A stretch of 58,451 bases of DNA from Rhodocyclaceae bacterium. GTDB lineage: Bacteria; Pseudomonadota; Gammaproteobacteria; Burkholderiales; Rhodocyclaceae. Of this stretch, positions 8,089-16,953 are shown in pieces; the first letter of the stretch is position 1; each line of letters starts with the position of its first letter. The stretch is taken from contig JAQTNA010000026.1 in assembly GCA_028714035.1 (NCBI GenBank), forward strand, positions 1 through 58,451, read 5' to 3'. The position numbers and the translations under genes were made by a program. The notes beneath the pieces are model-generated. The model had not been told where the DNA came from, made no database searches, and saw nothing but the letters and a program-made list of their open reading frames with translations.

Positions 8089-8378
8089 CTATCCCAGCAT
8101 CAAGGACAAGGCGCGGCGAAGGGCTTCCTGGTCATCCGGGGAAAGCCGGCCCATGCGGCGTATCGCCAGACGGGATTCGAGCGTGGTGAGGATGGGCTTG
8201 GCCAGAGAGGGCTTGAGCAGGCCGGCCGTCTGCCAATCCAGAATGGGGAAAGCGGCGAAGTCCACCGCCGCATGGTGCTGGCTGGTGACCGCCATGATAA
8301 TCAAGTCCGGCCGATGGGCGGAACAGGCTGGACTGGAGACCCAAGGCAGGCCGTTTCTTGCCACCGGATTGATCGGTT
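8089..8378 (-). pseudogene. Truncated, frameshifted PemK/MazF-like toxin
   Basis: The minus strand encodes a MazF-superfamily body (VSSPACSAHRPDLIIMAVTSQ, then DWQTAGLLKPS and RRMGRLSPDDQEALRRAL) ending at 8089. The preceding TDQSGGKKRPAL lies in another frame, so a two-base loss or one-base gain occurred near 8350. The N-terminal beta strand normally before TDQS is missing. The homology stops where the 110-bp repeat copy 2 begins at 8379, so the repeat or its insertion probably truncated the gene. No intact partner antitoxin is visible. Confidence 0.7.
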
Positions 8379-8488
8379 ACCCCCAACTCCTCTCCCGGTG
8401 TCGGGCAAGGAGGGCGTCGTGAGTCGCTACGCGACTTTGATCGGCCGGGCTGCAATCCCCGTGGGGCTGACTCAGAATCGGCGCCCAA
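8379..8488. repeat. 110-bp dispersed repeat, copy 2
   Basis: Near-identical to 5477-5585 and in the same orientation. It shares the AGTCGC-TAC-GCGACT hairpin and AATCCCCGTGGGGCTGACTC. It abuts the broken toxin on one side and lies about 100 bp before tRNA-Ala on the other. Confidence 0.8.
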
Positions 8489-8585
8489 GATATCCGCCGT
8501 CTGCGCATGCCCGGGTGCGCAAAAAATTTCTGAAATAGCTGTTTACAAACCCGCCTCTCATCTCTAAAATGCGCGGCTCTTGTTG

Positions 8586-8661
<76 letters not shown>

Positions 8662-8710
8662 AGAATATGCAGCAGGGCGGTAGCCGACCGCCGGAAGTAA
8701 AAGAGTTCAG

Positions 8711-8786
8711 GTCCCCATCGTCTAGAGGCCTAGGACACTACCCTTTCACGGTAGGTACCGGGGTTCGAATCCCCGTGGGGACGCCA
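8711..8786 (+). tRNA. tRNA-Glu (anticodon TTC)
   Basis: A 76-base cloverleaf with acceptor GTCCCCA/TGGGGAC, anticodon stem CTACC/GGTAG with loop CTTTCAC (TTC), T-arm GGGG-TTCGAAT-CCCC and encoded CCA. It is 49 bases after tRNA-Ala. Its last 19 bases are repeated at 8981-8999. Confidence 0.96.
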
Positions 8787-8837
8787 AGTCAAAAAGAAGA
8801 GGGGCCGCCGCAAGGTGGCCCCTCTTCTTTTTGACTT
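8786..8837. terminator. Long hairpin after tRNA-Glu
   Basis: A 21-bp perfect stem (8786-8806 with 8817-8837), extended by three more pairs to a GCAA loop. The arms contain A5 and T5, so it can end transcription from either side. It probably terminates the tRNA transcript. Confidence 0.8.
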
Positions 8838-8980
8838 GATGTTCTCATGTAGGATTTGAACCCCTCGGTTCGACCAGGCATCCGACCAGTGGGAGGATGC
8901 CGCAGGACGCACGCCTCCGGAGTGCGGTCCCGCGCCTTCCGGCGCGGGATGAATGGATCGCCCCAACGCGAGACATTCAC

Positions 8981-9050
8981 AATCCCCGTGGGGACGCCAG
9001 CACAAAAGCAGAAGGGGCAGCCGAATGGCTGCCCCTTCTGCTTTTGTGCT
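8981..9050 (+). repeat. Duplicated tRNA-Glu 3' end plus second hairpin
   Basis: Bases 8981-8999 repeat the last 19 bases of tRNA-Glu exactly. They are followed, as in the real gene, by a 24-bp perfect hairpin (8999-9022 with 9027-9050, GAAT loop) and then TGATG..CTCATG. The hairpin has a different sequence from the first one but the same layout. The intervening 8838-8980 holds no gene, and neither does 9051-9199. Confidence 0.8.
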
Positions 9051-9199
9051 GATGCCCTCATGGCATTCCCACCCCGGCAGGTTTTGCCAGGATTCCGGGC
9101 AATGGGAAGTGCCGGGGACCACGCTGGGGGCAGGGGGGATTTCCCATCCAAGGCCCAGGCAGGGATAATCAGGCCCATGAACTTTGGAGTGGGGCGCTC

Positions 9200-9994
9200 A
9201 TGAATGTTCCCGGGATCCTTGCCCTCCTGACCCTGCTGCTTTTCAGCCCCTTTCCGCAGGCGCAGACAAGCCCTGTCGGCGAGGTGCGGAAGATCGCCAC
9301 GCGGGAAGGCGTCAGCGTGCCGATATACGCCTACTGGCGCACCGATGCGCTGGCTACCGTGGTGCTGTTTTCCGGTGGCGCCGGCGGTTATGGCCAGATC
9401 GGCGAGGATGGCTGGCCTGACGGGCGCAATTTCCTGATTCGTACCGGCAAGCGTTGGGCCACGCATCCGTTCAACGTCGTGATGGTGGGCCGTCCGACGG
9501 ACGGCCTGAACCTGGCCCTTGGCAACGAGCGCTCCGGAGAACGGCATGGCGCCGACAACCTGGCGATCTTCAGGGCGCTCAAGCAGAGAAGCGCGCTGCC
9601 GATCTGGGTGGTCGGCACCAGCATGGGCACCGTCTCCGCGGCGGCGGCGGCGATTCATGACACCGGAAGTCTGGTCTCGGGGGTGGTGCTGACCTCGTCC
9701 ATACTCGCCTACAAGGTTCCCGGCGCCGTGCCGAAGCAGAATCTTGAGATGATCCGCGTCCCGACCCTGGTTCTCCATCACGCGGAGGATGCCTGCTGGG
9801 CATGTCGCCCTCATGAGGTGGGCAACATCGCCTCCGCCCTGAAAAACGCGCCCATCAAAAAAACGCTCCTGGTAAGCGGCGGTTCGGGCGCCACGGGGGA
9901 TCCCTGCGCCCCGATGCATCACCATGGCTTCGTGGGCATGGAGGACGAGGCGGTGGATCTGATCGCGGCATGGATCCGCAAGCCCACGGAATAG
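9200..9994 (+). CDS. Secreted alpha/beta hydrolase
   Basis: A 264-residue protein with a signal peptide (about residues 1-22, hydrophobic LLTLLLFSPFPQAQ). The hydrolase features are the strand VVLFSGGAGGYG, the nucleophile elbow GTSMG at about residue 143, a Lys/Asp-rich VPTLVLHHAEDACWACRP strand with a likely catalytic Asp, and HHHGF near the C-terminus supplying His. Substrate is unknown. The HHHGF and AEDACWAC features are conserved in a small group of proteobacterial periplasmic hydrolases, as far as I recall. It stands alone between the tRNA island and a sensor kinase. Confidence 0.75.
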   Translation: MNVPGILALLTLLLFSPFPQAQTSPVGEVRKIATREGVSVPIYAYWRTDALATVVLFSGGAGGYGQIGEDGWPDGRNFLIRTGKRWATHPFNVVMVGRPTDGLNLALGNERSGERHGADNLAIFRALKQRSALPIWVVGTSMGTVSAAAAAIHDTGSLVSGVVLTSSILAYKVPGAVPKQNLEMIRVPTLVLHHAEDACWACRPHEVGNIASALKNAPIKKTLLVSGGSGATGDPCAPMHHHGFVGMEDEAVDLIAAWIRKPTE

Positions 9995-10188
9995 GTAGGC
10001 GGATCGGGACAAGGACGTTTGGTGCGCTCGTGCTCCCGGGCGGGCCATCGCGGACGGCCGTTCGCCTCTCGGGTGAGTGGCCTCTTCAAGCATTGGCAAT
10101 GTTTGCTTCGGCTTGTCTGGCGGTCGTCCGGACGATGTATCATTGGGCGGTTCCTTACCGCCCGGTATCGAGGCCGGGCTTGTTGCAA

Positions 10189-13100
10189 ATGCCCTCACTC
10201 TCCCATGGCTGGAGACCCCTCGGCATCGCCCTGATCTATGCCCTTCTGGGCGCCGCGGGTCTGGCGCTGGGTTTGGCGCCGAACTATGCCAGCCCGCTTT
10301 TTCCGGCTTCCGGCTTTGCCCTGAGCGCCGTTCTGTGGTTCGGGACGCCTGCGCTGGCGTGGCTCTGGCTGGGCTATGTGTGCATGGAGCTTGTCCTGCA
10401 CTGGAACAGCGGCAGTATCGGTATGGCCAACCTGTTTCTCGCCGCGGGTATGGCCACCGGCGCGGCGTTGCAGGCCTGGGTCGGCAACGTGCTCGTCCGG
10501 CGCGGCCAGGGGGAAGCGTGGCGTCGCCTGGAAAACGAGAAGGAAGTCGCCGTATTCCTCATGCTGGGCGGTGTTGCCGCCTGTGTCATTTCCGCCTCCT
10601 TCGGTTCGGCCGCGCTCTTCCTGCGCGGGTTCGTGCCGGCAAGCGGGGTTCTCCACGTCTGGTGGACCTGGTATGTGGGGGACGTTCTCGGCGTCCTGAT
10701 TTTCGCGCCGCTCACCCTCCTCGCGTTGAGTCGCGGCAACGACCTGTGGCGAGAGCGTCGCCGCCGCATTCTCGTGCCCATGCTGCTGACCCTGACCCTG
10801 GCGGCGCTGTGCTTCGTTGCCTCGTCCCGCTGGGAAGAGGCGCAACAGGTGCGGCAGGTGCAGGATCAGGGCGAGATACTGGAACACCAGTTGCACGGGC
10901 GCGTCCTGGACAAGCAGACCATCCTGGTTTCCCTCGGCCGTTTCATCGAAATCACGCCGAACCTGGATCAGGCCCGGTTCGAGCAATTCACGCGGGCATC
11001 CCTGGCGGACAATCCTGACCTCATGGCCCTGAGCTTCAATGCCCATGTGCCGCGGGCGGCGCGAGCGGCCTACGAAGCCCAGGCCGGGGCCAGGGATGGC
11101 GTGCCTTCGATCACGGAGCGGGACGCCGGGGGGAATGCCCTGCCGGCCGGTCTGCGCGACGAGTATGTGCCCGTCACCCATATTGCTCCGCTGGCCCGAA
11201 ATCGCGCGGCCCTCGGCTTCGACATCAACTCGGAACCGCTGCGCCGGGATGCCATCGTCCGTGCCCGGGCCAGCGGACGCATGGCCATCACGGCGCCCGT
11301 CCAGTTGGTGCAGGACGGACGTAGCGGTCCGGGCTTCCTGGCCCTTCAGCCGGTTTACGGTAGTGAAGCCGCGCCGCGGCCCCTGCTGGGCTTCGCCGTG
11401 GCGGTGACCAAGGTGGATGCGATGGCCGGGCCGGCCCTGAGGATTCCTCTGCCGGCCGGCCTGGTGTTCCACCTGTCCGATCCAGGAGCGCCGGAAGCAT
11501 CGCGGCTTCTTTATCGTTCGGATGGTGGGGCGGCGGCGCCGGATACGCGCTATGCCTGGCGGACACTCCTGAGCGTCGGGGATCGGGACTGGGAGCTGCT
11601 GGTGTTTCCCACGCCGGCCTACCTGGAACAGCACCGCTCCTGGGTGGCCTATGGCGTGGGCGTGGCCGGTTTGCTCTTCGCGGCCATCCTGCAGTTGCTC
11701 ATGCTTGGCATGACCGGGCGTGCGGAACTGGTACGCCGCAAAGTGGACGAGCAGACCGCCGAGATCAAGCGCAAGAGCGCGGCCCTGGAAGAGAGCGAGG
11801 AAAAGCTGCGCACGGCGCTGACCTTCTCGCCCAACGCCATTTTCATCGCGGGTGCGGACGGTCGTTTCGTCTTCGCGAACCGGGAAGCGGAGAACCTCCT
11901 GGGCTACTCCCGGGACGAGCTGCTGAGGATGGGGGTTCCGGATGCTTTGCCGCCGGATGAAAAGGAAAAGGTCTTGGCCGCCTTCCTGCGCAACCTGGAG
12001 GGCGAACACCAGTTCTTCGAGACCGCTCTGCTGCACAGGGACGGCCGGTGCGTCCTGGTGGAGATCAACGGCGTGCGTCTGCCGGACGGCAAGGTGCTGG
12101 GTGAGGTGCGGGATATCACCCAGAACAAGCTCAACGCGGAGGAGCTGGAGCGTCATCGGCATCACCTCGAAGCCCTGGTGGAGGAACGCACCGTCGCCCT
12201 TTCGGCGGCCAAGGAAGTCGCCGAGGCCGCCAGCCGGGCCAAGAGTACCTTCCTTGCCACCATGAGCCACGAGCTGCGTACCCCCATGAACGCGATCATG
12301 GGCATGACCGCCCTGGCCCAGAAGCGCGCCACGGATCCGGCGCAGTCCGATCAGCTGTGCAAGGTCAGCCAGGCTTCCCGGCAACTGCTGGCGATCATCA
12401 ACGACATCCTGGATATTTCCCGCATCGAGTCGGATCAACTGACCCTGGAACAGAGCGAGTTCGATCTGGCGGGCGTCCTGGGCACCCTGGCCGGCCTGGT
12501 GAGCCCGAGCGCATCCGACAAGGGGCTGGCGCTTCGCACGGATCTTGCGCCCGAGCTCGGCAGGCTGCGGCTGAAGGGCGATCCCCTGCGCCTGGGCCAG
12601 ATTCTGCTCAACCTGACCAACAATGCGGTCAAGTTCACCACCGAAGGCGCCGTGTCGGTGCAGGCCCGGCTGCTTGAAGAGACGCCGGATCGCGTTCTGT
12701 TGCGCTTCGAGGTCCGGGATACGGGCATCGGCATGTCGGAAGAAGAACAGAAGCGGATATTCGCCCCCTTCGAGCAGGCGGACGGATCGAGAACCCGGAG
12801 GTATGGCGGCACGGGCCTGGGACTGGCGATCAGCAAGCGCCTGGCCGGCCTGATGGGGGGCGACATGGGCGTGGCAAGCCAGCTCGGGTCGGGGAGTACC
12901 TTCTGGTTTACCGTGCGCCTGGCCAGGGGCGAGCCTTCCACCGGTACGCCGGACGGGGTGCAGAGCGCCGAGGAGCAGATCCGGGCCTGCTACTCGGGGG
13001 CACGCGTCCTGCTGGTGGAGGACGAGCCGGTCAATCAGGAAGTGTCCCGGGAGTTGCTCAAGGAAGCCGGCCTCACGGTGGACCTGGCGGAAGACGGTGC

Positions 13101-13371
13101 CGAGGCCGTGGACAAGGCGACGACCGGAAACTACGACCTGGTCCTGATGGACATCCGCATGCCCAAGGTGGATGGCCTGGAAGCGGCCCAGCGCATCCAC
13201 CGGATACCGGGGCGCGAGAAGCTGATCATCATCGCCATGACGGCAAACGCCTTCGCCGAAGACCGTCAGAAGTGCCTGGCGGCCGGCATGAACGACTTCA
13301 TCGCCAAGCCGGTGGAGCCGGAGCTGTTGTTTTCCACGCTGTTGAAATGGTTGGCTCCGGCACGCGGCTGA
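10189..13371 (+). CDS. MASE1-CHASE-PAS hybrid sensor histidine kinase
   Basis: I start at ATG 10189 (1060 residues), where the membrane region begins. The N-terminus is a multi-helix MASE1-like domain (residues about 10-275). A periplasmic CHASE-type sensor follows (about 290-510, including RFIEITPNLDQARFEQFT), then a transmembrane helix near 525-545. Next come a coiled coil, a PAS domain (about 605-720), the dimerisation helix MSHELRTPMNAIMGM with phospho-His694, an ATPase with [14 protein letters not shown], and a receiver with Asp988 (VLMDIRMPKVDG). This is a full hybrid kinase without an output domain; partner unknown. The 195 bases upstream hold no gene. Confidence 0.9.
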   Translation: MPSLSHGWRPLGIALIYALLGAAGLALGLAPNYASPLFPASGFALSAVLWFGTPALAWLWLGYVCMELVLHWNSGSIGMANLFLAAGMATGAALQAWVGNVLVRRGQGEAWRRLENEKEVAVFLMLGGVAACVISASFGSAALFLRGFVPASGVLHVWWTWYVGDVLGVLIFAPLTLLALSRGNDLWRERRRRILVPMLLTLTLAALCFVASSRWEEAQQVRQVQDQGEILEHQLHGRVLDKQTILVSLGRFIEITPNLDQARFEQFTRASLADNPDLMALSFNAHVPRAARAAYEAQAGARDGVPSITERDAGGNALPAGLRDEYVPVTHIAPLARNRAALGFDINSEPLRRDAIVRARASGRMAITAPVQLVQDGRSGPGFLALQPVYGSEAAPRPLLGFAVAVTKVDAMAGPALRIPLPAGLVFHLSDPGAPEASRLLYRSDGGAAAPDTRYAWRTLLSVGDRDWELLVFPTPAYLEQHRSWVAYGVGVAGLLFAAILQLLMLGMTGRAELVRRKVDEQTAEIKRKSAALEESEEKLRTALTFSPNAIFIAGADGRFVFANREAENLLGYSRDELLRMGVPDALPPDEKEKVLAAFLRNLEGEHQFFETALLHRDGRCVLVEINGVRLPDGKVLGEVRDITQNKLNAEELERHRHHLEALVEERTVALSAAKEVAEAASRAKSTFLATMSHELRTPMNAIMGMTALAQKRATDPAQSDQLCKVSQASRQLLAIINDILDISRIESDQLTLEQSEFDLAGVLGTLAGLVSPSASDKGLALRTDLAPELGRLRLKGDPLRLGQILLNLTNNAVKFTTEGAVSVQARLLEETPDRVLLRFEVRDTGIGMSEEEQKRIFAPFEQADGSRTRRYGGTGLGLAISKRLAGLMGGDMGVASQLGSGSTFWFTVRLARGEPSTGTPDGVQSAEEQIRACYSGARVLLVEDEPVNQEVSRELLKEAGLTVDLAEDGAEAVDKATTGNYDLVLMDIRMPKVDGLEAAQRIHRIPGREKLIIIAMTANAFAEDRQKCLAAGMNDFIAKPVEPELLFSTLLKWLAPARG

Positions 13372-13410
13372 AGGGCCGTGCGTGTGGTGCCGGATGGACG
13401 GAGGCTCGAT

Positions 13411-13872
13411 ATGCTTGATACGCCGCAACTCCTGCAAACGGACGAGCAACTCACCGCCGTCATCCACGTCACCATTCCTCGGACCGAAATCGGTCGGGTC
13501 ATGGGGCCGGCCATCGGTGAACTATTGGCCACCCTGGCCGAGCAGGGGGTGAGTCCTTCCGGAGCGTGTTTTTCATACCATCGGCAACGACCCGGCGACA
13601 CGTTTGATTTCGAGGTGGGTTTCCCGGTGGCCCAGGCCGTCACGCCCGCGGGTCGCGTGAAGATGAGCAAGTTGCCCGCCGCCCGAGTGATCCGCACGAC
13701 CTATTCTGGCGGATATGAAGGGCTGGCTGCCGCCTGGGGCGAGTTTTGCGCCTGGATTGAAGCCGAGGGGATCTGCGCCCAAGAGGGCCTGTGGGAATGC
13801 TATACACGGGGCCCCGAGTCCGGTGCCGATCCCGATCAGTGGCGCACGGAACTGAATCGTCCCCTGGCGTAA
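13411..13872 (+). CDS. GyrI-like effector-binding domain protein
   Basis: A 153-residue protein of the GyrI/AraC effector-binding fold, with the pattern VIHVTIPRTEIGRVMGPAIGEL, then FDFEVGFPVAQAV and the closing ESGADPDQWRTELNRPL. Such proteins bind small hydrophobic ligands and can act in drug or stress responses. ATG 13411 has GGAGG seven bases upstream; a GTG at 13378 is a weaker alternative. There is no DNA-binding domain, so it is a stand-alone ligand binder. It lies 39 bases after the kinase stop and may share its transcript. Confidence 0.8.
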   Translation: MLDTPQLLQTDEQLTAVIHVTIPRTEIGRVMGPAIGELLATLAEQGVSPSGACFSYHRQRPGDTFDFEVGFPVAQAVTPAGRVKMSKLPAARVIRTTYSGGYEGLAAAWGEFCAWIEAEGICAQEGLWECYTRGPESGADPDQWRTELNRPLA

Positions 13873-13899
13873 AAAAGCCCCCGTCATGACGACGGGGGC
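13871..13899 (-). terminator. Terminator of the fccAB operon
   Basis: GCCCCCGT and ACGGGGGC pair around a 7-base loop. On the minus strand the hairpin is followed by TTTTTT. It lies just past the fccB stop. Confidence 0.85.
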
Positions 13900-13920
13900 C
13901 GGATCTTCGTGCCACCCTTG

Positions 13921-15213
13921 TCAGGTGGACATTTCGGCCAGGATGTTTTTCAGCCAGCTCTCGCCGTACTCGTGTTCCCGCTTGGTTTGCGAGAAGTCCA
14001 CCGGCGACAGGCCACCGGACCCGGGTACCGGGGTGATCTTGCCGTCAATGACCTTGTAAACGGCGGCCACCGTGACCGATTCGTGGGCGCTGATCGCGCT
14101 GTAGCAGACGTTGATGGCGGACATCTCGGTGGTTTCGAGCCCGTTCATCAGCGCCACCACGTTCATGGCGCAGACCTTGGCGTGGGTGTTCGCCGAGTAG
14201 GCGGACTTCGGCATGGGCGCGACGGCTGAAGGGGGAGCACAGGAATCGCCGATCACGTGGATGAACTTGTGCTTCGTGGACTCGAAGGTGACCGGATTGA
14301 CCGGGCACCACTTCTTGTCCTCGCCCACCAGATCGGCCTTGAGGGCGATCTTGCCGGCCCGCTGGGAAGGGATGAGGTTCACCACGTTGCCCTTGTGTTC
14401 CTCCACGCCCTCGACATAGACGGTCCTGGTCTTGGCATCCACCCGCGTGACCTTGCTGCCCGGCACGTATTCGAAGACCCCCTTGTAGTAGTCGTTCCAG
14501 GCCTTCATGAACAGGGGCTTCTTGGCCACCACGTCCGGGTTGGGGTCGAGCAGGATGACCTTGGACTTGGGCTTGTGCTTCTTGAGGTAGTCGGCGATCA
14601 GGCAGGAGCGCTCGTAAGGGCCGGGCGGGCAGCGATAGGGGGCAAGGGGCATGCTGATGATGACATTGCCGCCGTCGGGCATGTCCTGCAACTGCTTGCG
14701 CAGCAGGGTGGACTGGGCGCCGGCCTTCCAGGCGTGGGGAATGATGTGGGGGGTTTCCGCGTCGTAGCCCTCGATCTCTTCGGTGCGGAAATCCACGCCC
14801 GGCGAAACCACCAGGCGGTCATAGCTGAGGGTGCCGCTCTTCATGGACACGACCTTGGCGGCCGGGTCTATGCCCGTCACCTCGTCGTAGACCATCTTGA
14901 TGCCGTGGTTGGCGGTCAGCTTGTCGTAGCCGATGGTCAGGCTGGCCATGCTGTCGTAAATGCCGGCGATGTACAGGTTGCTGAAGGGACAGGAGATGAA
15001 GTTGCGCTCCATCTCGATCAGCACCACCTCGATGGTCGGGTCCAGTTTTCGCACGTACTTGGCGGCGATCGTGCCGCCGAATCCGCCGCCGATGACCACG
15101 ACCCGGCGTGTGGTCTTGGGCATCAATTCCGCGGCGCGGCCTATCATGGGCAGTCCGGCGGCACCGGCGCCGGCGCTGAGGAGCTTGAGAAAACTTCTGC
15201 GATCCAGAGTCAT
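13921..15213 (-). CDS. fccB: Sulfide dehydrogenase (flavocytochrome c), flavoprotein subunit
   Basis: A 430-residue periplasmic flavoprotein with a Tat signal (RRSFLKLLSAGAGAAGLPM). The FAD-binding Rossmann motif is VVVIGGGFGGTIAAKYV, and an RNFISCPFSNLYIAG segment and a CPPGPYERSC pair follow. The second dinucleotide-type motif is FIHVIGDSC. Family members (FccB/SoxF) covalently hold FAD and oxidise sulfide to sulfur, passing electrons to the c-type cytochrome partner. The cytochrome gene lies 14 bases upstream on the same strand. C-terminal FCSD dimerisation region present (VCYSAISAHESVTVAAVYKV). Looks intact. Confidence 0.94.
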   Translation of the reverse strand: MTLDRRSFLKLLSAGAGAAGLPMIGRAAELMPKTTRRVVVIGGGFGGTIAAKYVRKLDPTIEVVLIEMERNFISCPFSNLYIAGIYDSMASLTIGYDKLTANHGIKMVYDEVTGIDPAAKVVSMKSGTLSYDRLVVSPGVDFRTEEIEGYDAETPHIIPHAWKAGAQSTLLRKQLQDMPDGGNVIISMPLAPYRCPPGPYERSCLIADYLKKHKPKSKVILLDPNPDVVAKKPLFMKAWNDYYKGVFEYVPGSKVTRVDAKTRTVYVEGVEEHKGNVVNLIPSQRAGKIALKADLVGEDKKWCPVNPVTFESTKHKFIHVIGDSCAPPSAVAPMPKSAYSANTHAKVCAMNVVALMNGLETTEMSAINVCYSAISAHESVTVAAVYKVIDGKITPVPGSGGLSPVDFSQTKREHEYGESWLKNILAEMST

Positions 15214-15227
15214 TGTGTGCTCCCCCT

Positions 15228-15812
15228 CTACTTCACGCTGGCGTAGAAATGGGCGACATCATCCATTTCTTCCGCTGATAACAGTTTCACCCGATTGCCC
15301 ATGTTCTTGGTCATCTTGCGACCACCGGACTTGTAGTCCTCGGACTGGAACTGGAGGTACTTTAGCCATTGGCCCGCCAGTATGGGCGTGCCCGCTTCTT
15401 CCTTGGCGGTCCGCCCTTCCTCCGTATGGCACTTCGAACAATTCTTCTCGGCCAGTGCAGCGCCTCGGGTGACTTTCTCGGCCTGGATGTTCTGGCCGGT
15501 CAGGAATCGCTTCTGCTTGGCAAAGAAACCGGCCATGGCTTCGATCTCGGGATCGGTGTAGCCCTTGGCAAGGCGGCCCATGACCGTGGAGGGCCTCTCT
15601 CCGCTCTTGAACTCCTTCATCGCGATCACGAAGGCATCCTTTTGCTGGCCGGCGAGACTGGGCATGCTCGGCCCCACGCTGGAGCCATCGTTGCCATGGC
15701 ATCCGGCGCAGGCATAGGAAAGCATTTCCGCGCTCGGTGGCCCAGCCAGCGCCCATGGCGACGCAGACAGCGTAAGCAGGCATAGCATCCGCAGACTCAA
15801 TTTTCTAATCAT
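15228..15812 (-). CDS. fccA: Sulfide dehydrogenase cytochrome c subunit
   Basis: A 194-residue exported dihaem cytochrome c. The signal peptide is about residues 1-23 (LCLLTLSASPWALA), and two haem sites, CAGCH and CSKCH, lie in two homologous halves. Distal Met candidates are in TVMGRLAKGY and MTKNMGNRV. It accepts electrons from the FAD subunit encoded next. A strong ribosome binding site (AGGGGAGA) precedes the ATG. The AT-rich 190 bases upstream contain TTGACA and a 7-bp dyad, consistent with a regulated promoter. Confidence 0.92.
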   Translation of the reverse strand: MIRKLSLRMLCLLTLSASPWALAGPPSAEMLSYACAGCHGNDGSSVGPSMPSLAGQQKDAFVIAMKEFKSGERPSTVMGRLAKGYTDPEIEAMAGFFAKQKRFLTGQNIQAEKVTRGAALAEKNCSKCHTEEGRTAKEEAGTPILAGQWLKYLQFQSEDYKSGGRKMTKNMGNRVKLLSAEEMDDVAHFYASVK

Positions 15813-15942
15813 CTCGTATCTCCCCTTTGTATTTTTTAGGCAACAAAGTTGCGAGGTCGAAAACTACACCAATTGTCAAGGAATGGATATTGAATCTCAC
15901 AAATTCAGAATTTATCCTTCAAATACAAGAGTTTTAGAATAT

Positions 15943-15967
15943 TCGAACATTCATATGTATTGTTCGA
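15943..15967. promoter_or_regulatory. Inverted repeat upstream of fccAB
   Basis: TCGAACA and TGTTCGA form a perfect 7-bp dyad separated by 11 bases inside the only strongly AT-rich upstream region here. It lies about 130 bases before fccA, upstream of TTGACA read on the minus strand. It could bind an activator or a sulfur-responsive repressor; the regulator is not identified. Confidence 0.45.
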
Positions 15968-16001
15968 TAAATCAGCGGCGCGCAGGTTTTTTTCGGCCGG
16001 G

Positions 16002-16454
16002 TCAGCGAGGCACGAGCCGCGCCAGGAGACCATCCAGGCGGTTCGCGAAGGCCTTCCGGTCGGCCGCCGAAAATGCCGCCGGACCGCCGGTTTCTACGCC
16101 GCTGCTGCGCAGACCTTCCATGAAGTTGCGCAGGGTCAGTCGTTCCTGGATGTTGTCCGCGTCGAGCAACTCGCCGCGGGGATCGAGCACCAGCGCGCCC
16201 GCTGCCACGACCTGCGCGGCCAGGGGGATGTCGGCGGTGATCACCAGGTCGCCGGCCTCCGCTTCCTGAGCGATGCGCCGATCCGCGACATCGAATCCCG
16301 CCGGTACCTGTAGCGCACGGATCCAGGGCGAGGGCGGCACGCGCAACATCTTGTTGGCGACCAGGGTCAGGGGAACCTGCGCCCGGTTCGCGGCGCGGTA
16401 GAGGATGTCCTTGATCACGGCCGGACAGGCGTCGGCATCTACCCAGATTTTCAT
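16002..16454 (-). CDS. yaiI: YaiI/YqxD family protein (DUF188)
   Basis: A 150-residue member of the DUF188 family, related to the PIN/NYN nuclease fold. It opens with [18 protein letters not shown], where the Asp residues are the conserved acidic pair, and continues with [16 protein letters not shown] and a [16 protein letters not shown] block. Function is not established. It is transcribed towards fccAB but separated from it by the AT-rich promoter region. Confidence 0.92.
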   Translation of the reverse strand: MKIWVDADACPAVIKDILYRAANRAQVPLTLVANKMLRVPPSPWIRALQVPAGFDVADRRIAQEAEAGDLVITADIPLAAQVVAAGALVLDPRGELLDADNIQERLTLRNFMEGLRSSGVETGGPAAFSAADRKAFANRLDGLLARLVPR

Positions 16455-16515
16455 GGCGGAAATATTTTTCGAGAGCCCCTACAATAACATCCTGATCCAC
16501 CCATGACCTGTTTCC

Positions 16516-16920
16516 ATGCGTCTTCCCTTTACCCTATCGCCGGAGGAGATCGAGATGACCGCCATCCGCGCACAGGGGGCCGGCGGCCAGAACGTGAACA
16601 AGGTGTCCAGCGCGGTGCATCTGCGTTTCGACATCGCCGCCTCCTCGTTGCCCGAAGAGATACGGGAAAGGCTGCTGAAACTGGGCGACCAGCGCATCAG
16701 CAAGGACGGCGTGGTGGTCATCAAGGCGCAGGAATTCCGCAGCCTGGAGAAGAACCGGATGGAGGCCTTGCGCCGGTTGGAAGACCTGGTTGCCAGAGCC
16801 GCGGTGGTGCCGAAGAAACGCCGCCCCACCCGGCCGACCCGGAACGCCGTCGCACGGCGCCTGGAAAGCAAGGCGCGGCGTGCAACGGTGAAGGCGGGAC
16901 GGGGCAGGGTCGGTGATTGA
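16516..16920 (+). CDS. arfB: Alternative ribosome-rescue hydrolase ArfB
   Basis: A 134-residue protein with the release-factor catalytic motif [19 protein letters not shown] near residue 25 (GGQ) and a basic C-terminal tail ([23 protein letters not shown]) that enters the empty mRNA channel of stalled ribosomes. It hydrolyses peptidyl-tRNA on non-stop complexes. Length and architecture are typical. It is divergent from yaiI; no clear Shine-Dalgarno is visible before the ATG. Confidence 0.93.
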   Translation: MRLPFTLSPEEIEMTAIRAQGAGGQNVNKVSSAVHLRFDIAASSLPEEIRERLLKLGDQRISKDGVVVIKAQEFRSLEKNRMEALRRLEDLVARAAVVPKKRRPTRPTRNAVARRLESKARRATVKAGRGRVGD

Positions 16921-16953
16921 CAGGCGGCTCATAGCAGGAAAGCGGAGAAAGTC

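Noticed and set aside
8020-8538. A 172-codon plus-strand frame before the tRNAs
   Set aside because: It is antisense to the broken PemK-like toxin and runs through the 110-bp repeat.
10195-13467. A 1090-codon minus-strand open frame opposite the hybrid kinase
   Set aside because: It is an antisense frame produced by high GC at third positions. The plus strand carries all kinase motifs.
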